Of a DNA stretch of 64,000 bases, positions 21,264 through 32,392 are shown in pieces. Source of the DNA: Dacryopinax spathularia. Its lineage: Eukaryota; Basidiomycota; Dacrymycetes; Dacrymycetales; Dacrymycetaceae. Under the pieces are notes generated by a model. It saw only the letters and a program-made list of their open reading frames with translations. It was not told the DNA's origin and ran no database searches. Position numbers and translations under genes: made by a program. Position 1 is the stretch's first letter; every line of letters starts with the position of its first letter. The stretch is from positions 655,001 through 719,000 of the forward strand of contig JBBPFI010000015.1 of assembly GCA_037974965.1 (NCBI GenBank), in the 5' to 3' direction.

Positions 21264-23558
21264 TCAAACAGCCCTCTCACCCCACCAATCAACATCCTCA
21301 TCCCGCTCCATCGCCCCCGGTCCCCCTCGCCACACTCTCACAACCCCATCATCCCCGCCCGTCGCGAGCAAGTCCTCGTTCCCCCATGCGAGGGAGGAGA
21401 CTTCTTTTGATGGTGCGTGGCCCGGGAGCTGGATTCCGTTCCTCGGTCCGCGGTCCGTGGTTGGCGCTTGGTCTGCGGTCTCGGGGGTGGGTTGGGGAGG
21501 TGGGGGTTTGTGGGTTGGGGAGAATGTAGATGGGGAGGAGGCGGTACGGTTGACGCGTCGAGGTGTTGATGGACAGCCTTTCCTGGTCTGAAACTGGCCC
21601 GCAGGAGCCATCCTGGCTTGTTCATATCGGCGGCGTTGGCCCGAGTACCCACCCAGAACATCCCACACCCACCCCCTCCCCCCCTCCCCCCCAGCCCCGA
21701 CCCACCGTCCCCCCGGACTAGCCTGGAGAGTCACATAAAAGCTCCCGGCTCTGTACCGCTCGTCCCTTAGCCCTTCCTCGATCCAGGAATCGACGGGGGA
21801 AGAGAGGGATGTGGAGGAGTAGGCGCGGATACGGGAGTCGGCGGTGAGTGCTAGGAGGAGGTGGGTCGTGCGGGAGGAGGTGAGGGATATTATTCCTCGC
21901 GGGCGGAGGGGGCGGGTGGGGAGGTGGGAGAGGTGGGATGAGAAGGGAGAGGAGAAGGAGGGGGAGGGGGAGATGGTGCGGTCCGGGGAGAGTTCGGCGG
22001 GGTGGGTGGGAGAGCGGACGTCCCAGAGCTTGAGTACCCTATCCGCAAATCAGAATCGTTGATCCATACTTCACAATAGAGAGAGAAATGGAAAGAAGAG
22101 AAGAGATAAACGGAAAAGGGAAGAGGGAAAGGAACGAACCCATCACAGCTCCCACTACTAACGACCCCCCACTCCCTCCCCTCCGCATAAACAAGCCCCG
22201 TAACACTCTGCTTTCCCCCCGTCGTCGCCGCACCTCCATTCCCTCCATTCCCTCCATTCCCTCCCATCTTCCTTCGTCCTCTCCTCGCCATCCCTGTTGC
22301 GAGCGGAGGGGCGTGCGCATCGGGGATGTGGAGCGTACATTCTTCTCCGGGGGGGAGACGGAGGTCCCACAGACGGAAGGAGCCGTCCCTCGCTCCTGTG
22401 GCTAGGAGCTCTGCGCTGCGTTAGCGTCCCTTCCTTTTGCAGGTCGGCAAAAACGAGGAAAAGGCGAGATACAGGAAACGAAGTAGGACAGAGGCAAGTA
22501 AGAGAATAGAAGTAGAAGAGAGGTAGGTATATGGAGAAAGGGGAGGGACGTACGAGTATGCGAAGGATCCCACGTTACCCGCCTCACACTCCCAGTGTGG
22601 CCTTCGAGCGTCGCTACCGTCCGCTGGGCCTTAACGTCCGTCAACACGCACGTCCTATCACCCGACGCGCTCGCCTACACAAACCACCTCCAGTCAGCCT
22701 CTCCATTCCCAGCACCTCTCATACGTGCGTGGTACATACCAAAAGCCGATCTCCCTCCCCCCAAGCAAGCGCAAACACCGCATTCGCATGCGGCCCAAGC
22801 GTACAGTACTGAGGCATCGGGTCCCACCGCCCGCGCTCCTCGACCCGCACAAGCTGGACCAACCCCTCCTCTGTCCCCGTTGCGAGCAGCTCGGGGCCGC
22901 CGGTAGAGGAAGAACGGGAGAATGAGAGTGAGAAGGGGATTGAGTAGTCTCGGGTGGGGAGAGGGGAGGGGAACGTGAGTGTTTGGGTGTGCGAGGAGGA
23001 GCGGAAGGAGAGGAGGTGGGGGGTTGTGGGCACTGATGTTGAGGTCAGCTGTTGTCCCGCGCTAGGAGGGAGAGAGGAGAGGGGAGGAGAGGAGGGGGGA
23101 GAGGGGAGGGGGGACGTACGGGATTGTGGGAGGATACGGGAGCCTAGACGGTTAGAGATGATTGCGCTCGGGAAGGCAGGAAGAGGTCGGCGCTGCACCC
23201 TTCTTCTGGGGGGCGACTGCACCACTTCCTCCTTCTCTTCTTCATCCTCCTCTTTCTCGCCTTCATCCATCTGCTCGTCCTTCTCAACATCGTTCTCCGC
23301 CTTGTCGAGCTCAGCAGGCTTCAACGGACTGCTCCTGAAAAAGTCATAGTCCGCATCACTCGACCTTGGCTCTCTAGCCCTCTTGATGCCTCTTTTTACA
23401 TTGCTGGGAGGGGTAGGAGGGGTGTTTTCCGCATCTTCTTGTGCTGCGGGGCGGGAGAGGCGGGATTTGCGTGGGAAGTAGGAGGTCAAGCTCGAAGGCG
23501 GCGAAGGAGGGGTGGGGGAGGGGAGGTTGGTGCGTTCTCCTAAGGCTGCACGGGGCAT
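21264..23558 (-). CDS. Cdt2-like WD40 protein (CRL4 substrate receptor candidate)
   Basis: WD40-repeat protein of 632 residues resembling Cdt2/DTL, the receptor that brings PCNA-bound Cdt1 and other S-phase targets to the Cul4-Ddb1 ubiquitin ligase. Exons 23558-23120, 23032-22740, 22674-22554, 22410-22140 and 22038-21264. After a disordered N-terminus (basic and acidic stretches, residues 1-150) come WD repeats: ANAVFALAWGEGDRLLASAS, LEGHTGSVRRVTWDPS, LLATGARDGSFRLWDLR (a WDxR-type repeat that would contact Ddb1), SVTGLVYAEGREWGVVSSG, GVLKLWDVRSP, and a last repeat EVSSLAWGNEDLLATGGDD. The pairing of a WDLR and a WDVR repeat fits DCAF proteins. Start is the first ATG; a longer reading would need a TTG. 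Nuclear role inferred from family. Confidence 0.78.
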
Positions 23559-24498
23559 GATCAACCTCTATGTTGGGATAGCAGTACCAGGTAGCTGAAG
23601 GGGCTGAGTACGAACGAGCGATAGCAGATGTGTGCTAGTAGTCAGCAAAGAGAGTGGAGACAAGCGAGGAAAGACGAGACGGTGACGCGCCGATGCATTA
23701 CGCCTAAGCGTTACATTACCATATCACATCCCATCCGCGACGCGTCCCCTCACCGCGTCACGCTTTGCTTTTCCCCAAAAGCACCCGAACCACACTTCTT
23801 GAGTGGAAACAACCCACACGGAACCAGCGAAGCCTTCTTTCGTAGGAAACGCCGGTCGGCTCCGAGTTGGGCGGGAGGTGGGTGGCGAGCGGCTTTGACG
23901 TGCATGTGGAAGCTGGCAGGCCGCAGGCCATTCCACACTCGACCTCCAAAGGGGAGGAAGAACTCATCCTCCGCCTCATTATCCTTCAACCACACCCAGC
24001 AAACAGTCGGCAAGTAATCGGAAGCCGGCTCATCCGTTGACCACCTTCTCTCGACGTAAGAGAAGGAGGCGTCACTCCTCTTGGCTTCTTCGGGCAGACT
24101 CGCGTCATCTCGCCACCCATTCGCTGGTCGTTGTGCGGGAGACGTAAGGGACGACACCTTCTTCCTTCCTTCCTTCCTTCGTTCGTTCGTTGAACACGAA
24201 CAGGACACGAGTATAGCAATTGGCGTATTGCTCGTCTTCCAAGTTGTCCGCTGAGGACGGGATTGCTGCTTGATTCGTTACTACTACCTCGCACGCTACC
24301 GGGGTTACTCTAGCTGGCGTTGCCTGCATATCGGGGGACACGGCACTGCGAAGTGACTGGTTGTGACGACCTTCGTCAACTCGACTGCGCATCTCATCAA
24401 CCCGCCCACCCAAAGACTCCCACCAAAGCCCTCACCATCCATCACCACCCCTGTCACCCAAATCCCCACGAAAATCGCGTCCATCGCCCGAACGAACA
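23559..24498. promoter_or_regulatory. Divergent intergenic region
   Basis: Lies between the Cdt2-like gene (reverse) and the orphan at 24,499 (forward). It holds a short TTCC/GTTC tetranucleotide run at about 24,167-24,191. No gene supported. Confidence 0.45.
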
Positions 24499-26526
24499 AT
24501 GGCAGCCGTATCGACCTACCCACCCCCCTCCTCACCCCACAACACCCACCCCAACACCCACACCACGTTGCCCTCCCTCCCGAACGGTCCAAAACCGCGC
24601 ACCGTCTCCGCACCCTCCCCACCCACCGCCCACACAGCTCACAACACCACCTCCCCGCGTCATCCGAGCGCATCCCACGCCCAACCTCCTTCCACCGGTA
24701 ACGGCCTATCAAGCGGAGGAGGAGGAAGAGGATCATCAGGAAGGAAACCGATCCTCAACTGGCTCCATCGAAAACTTCAGTCTGCACGACGAGCCTCCTC
24801 CTCCTTGCCTTCCCCGAGCCTGGCTCCTTCCGCTCGTGCGGGGAACGGGAGTGGGAGTGGGAGTGGAAAATATCACCCCCTCGGCCCTGGCCCAACCCAA
24901 AGCGGGAAGACCGGCTCCTCGAACGGCTCGAACGGCACACCACTCCAAACTTACCCCTCGCGCCGGTCCCGCCCAACCGCCGACGCACCCTCCCTCTCCG
25001 GCCGCATCTCCCCCACCTCAGACCATTACCCCCCCACGAACCCCTCCGAAGCAGGAACAGAGCCAGAAGCAGAAGCAGACGACGACGCCTCCACCCGCCC
25101 CCTCCCGCCCACCTCACCCCCCTCGCCCGCTCCGAGTCGGCATACCTACTCCTCCCGCCTGTCGGTCAGATCGGGCAGCACGAACGGCACGGGCACCAGC
25201 GCGTATGGCGGGAGCGGGAGGGGGAGCAGTTTTGCCGTTTCGGCTAGTACGAAGCCTACTACCCTGCTCTCGATCGACTCCGCGGCCGGCTTCGGACAGA
25301 CGATGGGGCAGGGGCAGGGAGGACTGGGAAGAGGACATCCGGCGCCGAGCATCCATTTCTCTCACCTCCCTCCCAGTTCTCCGACTCCCAGTGGGCCGGG
25401 TAGTGTACCGCATACACCGACCCAATCCTCTGCACCCTTTGGTGGCTCGGCACTCGACCCGTCCACCGCCGGCGGAGCAGCAGGACTCGGCATCTCCCCC
25501 ACCTCGGGAGCAGTCGAAAACAAGCTCTTAACAACATTACATAACCCCCGCGCACCCCGGTTCTCTCAACCCCACCCCTCGCGTAACCCCGACCCCCAAT
25601 CCCCAGCACAGGACAACGCCAGTATCCTCACCCTCGCCTCAACCACCGCGGGGGGCCGACTCCGCCCAGGATCATTCTACCCCTCTTCCCTCTCTCGGAG
25701 GGAAGCGGAAGCTGAGGAAGGATGGTATGGGTATGGGTATGGGTATGATGCAGATGGATATGGATATGGGTATGGGTATGGAGAGGATGGGGACGGAGAG
25801 GGCGAAGGGGAGGGGAGTGCGAGTGTCCGAGCGATCAAGCCTAGGAGTAGGAGAGGCAGCTGGGGGACTGAGAGGACGGGGGGGACGTTTGGGACGATGG
25901 GGACTGTCGGGACTGTCGGGACTGGTGGGGTGTTGGAGGAAGCCGCCTTTGGTGCTGCGGGTGTGGCTGGGGCTGGGACTGGCACTGGCACTGGAGAGGG
26001 CGAGGGCGAGGTGGGGGAAGAAGCGGCGGAAGGAGAGCCGATCGGCCATGCTTTGGATCGGAGGGCGGACGCACATGCCGCCTCCCAACAAACCAGCACA
26101 GCCGAGCGAGATGCAGCAGCGGATACGGCCTCCAGCCATGTGGACGAAATATCCACCTCTGCCAGCCCAGGCGCCAGCACGCAAACCGGCTCGGAACATA
26201 CTACCACTACGACTACCACCACCACCCGCCGGCTTGCGCCGGATGGACTGACTGAGGGGGCGAGCGTGGCTAGTTTGTTGAGTTTCCCGCTGACGGAGGG
26301 GTCGGATTCCCACCGCGACAAGGAGAGGGAGAGCTTGGTGCCGGATCCTGATGCAGAGTCGGCTGAGCAGGGAGAACATCCGGAACGCGGCGAGCAGGGG
26401 AAGCATGGAAGTGAGGAGGCGAAGGAGGCGGGACTGGGAGAAGGACTTGGCGTGCATGCGGGTGGGGAGGGGATGGAGCTCGATACGCCTGTTCCTAGGG
26501 GGCGGGTTCTGGAGGGTGAGGACTGA
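24499..26526 (+). CDS. Large low-complexity orphan protein
   Basis: A single uninterrupted frame of 675 codons, unusual here because most genes are split. I do not recognise a catalytic domain. What is visible: a short conserved-looking patch RKPILNWLHRKL (about residues 82-93), Ser/Pro/Thr-rich disordered sequence, a block with SIHFSHLPPSSPTPS and NASILTLASTT, a Tyr-Gly repeat (YGYGYGYD... YGYGYGYG, about 412-430), SVRAIKPRSRRGSWG, a Thr-Gly repeat, and an acidic Glu/Gly tail. No membrane segment or signal peptide. The patches suggest a cytoplasmic or nuclear scaffold-type protein, which is inference only. Confidence 0.7.
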   Translation: MAAVSTYPPPSSPHNTHPNTHTTLPSLPNGPKPRTVSAPSPPTAHTAHNTTSPRHPSASHAQPPSTGNGLSSGGGGRGSSGRKPILNWLHRKLQSARRASSSLPSPSLAPSARAGNGSGSGSGKYHPLGPGPTQSGKTGSSNGSNGTPLQTYPSRRSRPTADAPSLSGRISPTSDHYPPTNPSEAGTEPEAEADDDASTRPLPPTSPPSPAPSRHTYSSRLSVRSGSTNGTGTSAYGGSGRGSSFAVSASTKPTTLLSIDSAAGFGQTMGQGQGGLGRGHPAPSIHFSHLPPSSPTPSGPGSVPHTPTQSSAPFGGSALDPSTAGGAAGLGISPTSGAVENKLLTTLHNPRAPRFSQPHPSRNPDPQSPAQDNASILTLASTTAGGRLRPGSFYPSSLSRREAEAEEGWYGYGYGYDADGYGYGYGYGEDGDGEGEGEGSASVRAIKPRSRRGSWGTERTGGTFGTMGTVGTVGTGGVLEEAAFGAAGVAGAGTGTGTGEGEGEVGEEAAEGEPIGHALDRRADAHAASQQTSTAERDAAADTASSHVDEISTSASPGASTQTGSEHTTTTTTTTTRRLAPDGLTEGASVASLLSFPLTEGSDSHRDKERESLVPDPDAESAEQGEHPERGEQGKHGSEEAKEAGLGEGLGVHAGGEGMELDTPVPRGRVLEGED

Positions 26527-27028
26527 TCCCCCTGCTCACAGCTTTCCATGTTGGAGGTCGCGTGGTGGTGGTGGTGGAGAGTTGGAGTTAGGAGTGAAGG
26601 CGTGGAAAGTGGAGTAAGCAGGGTTGTCTCGTTGTTTCGTTATGACTATCTCTTTCTGTCCGTATCTCGCTGTTCCGCATTGACTAGTGTCTCATATCTT
26701 GCTTCTGCTCTCTTCTGTTGCCCACTTAGGCCTGCAAAAAGTGTGGGTCGGGGGGGGGGGGGGGCGTGGGCAGTAGTCATATCTTTTCGCTTTCCCTTCG
26801 CTGAACCAAGCTTGTGGATCCGCCAGCCGGCTCTGGTAACGTACTGGACAACAACTTGAGACAACAAGTATGAAAAACGGTACAACAAATCACCACGCAT
26901 GGTCGGACATCCATCCAGCCCAGCCCTAAAAACCATCCATTCCTTCCATTCCATCCCTTTCCTAATCCTAACCTAGTCCAAGTCCTCCAAGTCCTCCAAG
27001 ACAGACCCCGACCATCCGAGACAACATC
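26527..27028. other. Intergenic region between convergent genes
   Basis: 3' flanks of the low-complexity orphan and of C2HC family member A. Contains a run of 15 G at 26750-26764. No gene seen. Confidence 0.5.
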
Positions 27029-27719
27029 TCACATCCCCGACGTGAGGATCCCCACGATCAGATTGTGTCGCTCCACACTGACGGTTACGGGCGCTAGGAG
27101 CGCTTCTGTCATTATTCGGTGCATGTCGATGGGTATGCAGTCCCGGCAGGTGAAGAAGAGGTAGATTACGAACTGTCTCTCACGTTAGCAGCCTCTTCCG
27201 GAGAATGAGGAGGAGGAGAAGGAAGAAGAGTAGGAGTAGGAGGAAGAAGAAGGCGCCCACCTCGGAGAGCAGATTCCACATCTTGATATAATTCTCCTTC
27301 CCCGCCTCCGCCTTCGGCTTCACACTCCTCAGCGCCGTCACGGCATCCGCCAACGTCGTCGCCGGCAGCTTCGGGTCCCACCTCTCGAAAACCGACGCTG
27401 TATACACGATCCCACAACTATCACACGGATGATTCTGGAACTGTCTCACTCCCCACACCCGCCGACATATCGAGCAGATATAGTGGTCTGGCTGGACACG
27501 CATCTCCCGGATCCGGAACGAGACGGAATGCATGATCGAGTTGGGGTCATGGGCGATGCGCGACTCGGCCATGTGCCACAGGAAGGAGTCGATCCAGCTC
27601 GTGTCGTTTAGGTAGATGGGCAGGTATTGCGGGATGGGGACGTCGGATTGGGCGCGCGTGGGGGGGCTGTTGGCGGACCAGAGCAGGCCGGGGATGCCGT
27701 TGAGCATCGATTTGGACAT
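27029..27719 (-). CDS. C2HC-motif orphan family, member A
   Basis: Unrecognised protein of 200 residues, one of four related genes in this window. Exons 27719-27261 and 27172-27029 with one phase-0 intron. Residues 82-99 form C-x2-C-x11-H-x-C (ICSICRR...HPC), a likely zinc site. The first exon ends MWNLLSE and the second starts FVIYLFFTCRDC, with the core FVI-x-LF-x14-ALLAP shared with members C (38,008) and, more loosely, B (35,790) and D (48,317). The intron falls at the same codon boundary in all four. No signal peptide; no domain I can name. The core of the second exon was predicted from the other members before I read it, which supports the model. A TATA-like CTTATAG lies upstream near 28,060. 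Confidence 0.75.
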
Positions 27720-28315
27720 TTGGGCTGCGAGGAGGGTAGGACGAGCGAGATGTACTGGGAGAGAGTCGGAGGTTTGGATACAGAGGTGAGCAGGTCAAGC
27801 AAAGCCTTGTAGGGGAGTCAGGCTCGACACCACATCGAAGCAGCACGCAGCATACGGCGCTTGCCGAACACCCCCTTCCCACGCAGGTAATTTCCGCTTA
27901 CAGGTACCGGATCACGCTGGACAGGACGCAAAGCAAGCGAGAGAGATGATGAGGCGCCTTCGCTGGGAGACCCAACTGGCCGAGACATGTGCAGCGGTTG
28001 GCTCAGGGATGTTCACATGATCCGTGGGAGGAGAGGGGAACGTGTCGGCGCGAAGCTGCTATAAGAGGGAAGTGGAGACCCTATTGTTCGGAGTATTGTC
28101 AGCCATTCTTGCGTAAGCAAGGCTGTAGAGTGCGCTGGAGTGTAGTCGTTTGTTGTGAATGAGGTGCAGGGAGAAAAGGCTCTTCTTTCTCTTCCGATCG
28201 ATCTATTCGTCCTCAGCCAGAAACCTGAAGAGCATCCAGCATTGTTTCATTTGTACCTCCTGCCGCAACGCGATCGTAGATCGGTCTTGCACACCCATCC
28301 AAACGACCCAGACCT
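27720..28315. promoter_or_regulatory. Intergenic region, 5' flank of family member A
   Basis: Lies between member A (reverse) and the end of the homoisocitrate dehydrogenase gene (reverse). No gene supported beyond a TATA-like element near 28,060. Confidence 0.4.
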
Positions 28316-29795
<1,480 letters not shown>

Positions 29796-30145
29796 TTTAT
29801 CCAAGAGATACCAGAAACAACAATAATCCCAGAAGAGGACGAGTTCCCCAGTCTAAGTGGAATTGTTGCAGCAGGAACCCTGAGGTGGAGAATTCCGCGA
29901 AATCAATTATATTACATAATCACACGGGCCCTGGCGTGTTCAGTCGTCGCTTACACCACCACCGCCAACGACGACGACGACGTGCACCCACCGTGGTCAG
30001 AGCATACACGCGTACTGTCGACAGCCAGCATCTCCTGCTCCCTTCTCTGCTTCTCAGACGCCATCTTTTGAGCTAGACTCTACCTTCGGTTTTTGGCTTG
30101 GATCCGCTGTGCGATCTTCGACCTTGCTGGGTGTAGGAAGGCGCG
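29796..30145. promoter_or_regulatory. Divergent promoter between LYS12 and ARL1
   Basis: A 350-base region between two start codons on opposite strands. No clear TATA box. Contains a short CAC/GAC triplet-rich stretch at about 29,955-29,985. Confidence 0.4.
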
Positions 30146-31023
30146 ATGGGACTATCATTCTCAAGCCTCTTCAATGTCCTCGCCAACTGGGGGAAAGAAC
30201 GTGAAGTACGGATCCTCATGGTCGGGCTAGATTCAGCAGGGAAGACAACCATACTATACCGATTACAGGTGCGTCCTCGTCTCTGCCTCGCTCTGACGGT
30301 ACTTGCGTGAACGTGGCTGACGTCAGCAATAGATCGGAGAGGTCGTGTCGACTATACCGAGTATGTGGTGCTTTGTAGAGAAGGGGAAGTGGGATGTTGA
30401 CTAACGGAGCGTAGCAATTGGGTTCAATGTCGAGACTGTGCAGTATAAGAATATCAAGTTCCAGGTGTGGGATCTGGGAGGTACGTCCCTAGTCCGCGTC
30501 TCCATACACCACGAACTGACCTAACGCCATAGGTCAATCAAGTATACGGTTCGTCCATGCCCCAATCGGACCGGAGACCCGTTGCTGACAGTGCTGGCAG
30601 ACCATACTGGCGCTGCTACTTCGCCAACACGCAAGCCATAATCTACGTAATCGACAGCAGCGACCACGCCCGACTCCCCACCTCGCGCGCCGAGCTGCTA
30701 ACAATGCTAAGCGAAGAAGAGCTCCGAGGCGTGCCGCTGCTCGTGTTTGCCAACAAGCAGGATATAAAGGGCGCCCTGAAGAGCGGGGAGATTAGTGAGC
30801 AGCTGGGGCTGGATAAGGAGAAGGGGAGACAGTGGAGTGTGAGGGGGAGCTGTGCGACTAAGGGGGAGGGGTTGGAGGAGGGGTTGGATTGGTCCGTCTG
30901 CTATTCTTTCTGTTCTTTAACCTTCCATCCCCTCTCTTCCACCATCTATCAATCTTCTCCTCGTTCGTCTCGTCAACATACTAACCCCGCCCCAGGCTGG
31001 TGAACGTACTACAAAACAAATAA
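30146..31023 (+). CDS. ARL1: ADP-ribosylation-factor-like GTPase Arl1
   Basis: Golgi small GTPase that recruits GRIP-domain golgins. Exons 30146-30268, 30333-30360, 30415-30480, 30533-30548 (16 nt), 30601-30891 and 30996-31023 give 183 residues. It starts MGLSFSSLF, so Gly2 can be myristoylated. The P loop is GLDSAGKTT, switch I ends [27 protein letters not shown] is switch II with the catalytic Gln, NKQD is the base-binding motif, and CATKGEGL is the SAK-equivalent. The [14 protein letters not shown] form and length fit Arl1 over Arf1. The microexon carries most of switch II, so skipping it would destroy GTP hydrolysis. Confidence 0.95.
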
Positions 31024-31741
31024 CCGCCTCGATCCCATCTCCCTCTCCTCTTCTCGCCCCGTCCCCATCACCTCACACGAGGCCGAACAAACCTTGCATA
31101 ACCCACGCCTACTATACCCGCGCTCACACCTCATACTCTCGGGGAAGACACGAGTGCCGCATACTTTTGCATGCATTGCAATGCTTTTCGTGTACTGGTA
31201 TTGTACTAATTTTACGCTTATTTTGGAGCTCACTCGTCGGTGTCGTCGTGATGATGGTGCCAAGTGCGTGCCTTTACGTGCGCTTGGGAGGAACAACATC
31301 ACTCGTGCTCTTGGACTCACTCGGACAATGGCGGCCGACGTCTACTCATCCCGACTTGGACAACAAGAAACCGCAATCGTAGTCTGAAGAAAGGTGCCAT
31401 ATGAACGCTCCCCTTTGTCATGAATTGATAGTTGCAGGCCCGTAGCACAAGAAAGGACACACGTACAACAAGTTCTCAAACACTGCTGAACAAACGAACC
31501 CAAGAGCGCGAAGAAACGATCGTCTGAGTCAAGACCGTGCTTGTGTCGATGTCGCGCGATGTGCGCCATTTCTGATTGTCGTATCAGCATGGCAACGCTC
31601 GCACGAAGTCCCTCAGATGCTCAGGACAAGCAGAGCGAGAGAAAAAATCCACCAACTGAGCTCGAATGGCCACTCACTCTCGCTGTCCATCGCAGTAGAC
31701 GGTGAATGTACAATCTCGGACGGCGGCAACATTGTGACAAG

Positions 31742-31834
31742 TGGGACAATGGACTCTGAGGAAGACAACGAGAACAATGGACCTAACGTTACAACAACGA
31801 TGTCGACTCTTTTGACTGTCACCCGACGGTCATA
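31742..31834. repeat. Degenerate direct repeat, copy 1
   Basis: Matches 32301-32392 over about 92 bases at roughly 70% by eye, including the shared strings ACGAGAACAATG and CAACGATG. Weaker matches on both sides suggest a larger old duplication unit. Confidence 0.55.
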
Positions 31835-32300
31835 AGATTGGGGTTTGCGTTACATCATCGGTGGACAAGGAGCGTGGTATCACCCTCTCTGTGAGGCAGC
31901 ACGGACCTGCGAGATGCTTTGGTTCCCGAATTGGCGATGTCACGCAGAGGGCCACGTTTCTACTACGTGTGAGCACAACATCTTCACGGACGCTGCCCTT
32001 TGTCCGGAATTGGCAGCTGCTGACGGTTGGTCGACGAAGGATGTCGGGGACGACGAGTCACAGGGAAGGACATGACTATTTGAATCACAAGCAACCGTCT
32101 GCCATTACGAAACTGCCAGCAACACTTTCACCGTTTGTGAGTGATTCTAGCAACTGAACAACCCTCATAGGCATAGAGTCCCTGAGACGCCGCGGCACAA
32201 GCAGAAAAAGAGAAAGCTTGGCCATCTGAGTCAAGGAGCCTCGTCTGGGTGCCGAGCGGCGGAATCCAGTGACGCCGGCGTTCTTGGATGGTGGCAGGAC

Positions 32301-32392
32301 GCTGGACAAATGGACTTCAAAAACGAACCAACGAGAACAATGAACCTGCAACGATGATATCGACCCCTTTGACTATCATCTGACGGCAGAGA
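32301..32392. repeat. Degenerate direct repeat, copy 2
   Basis: Second copy of the repeat at 31742-31834, about 560 bases further on and in the same orientation. On the minus strand a short frame with VKGVDIIV parallels VKRVDIVV in copy 1, so the unit may once have been coding. Confidence 0.55.
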
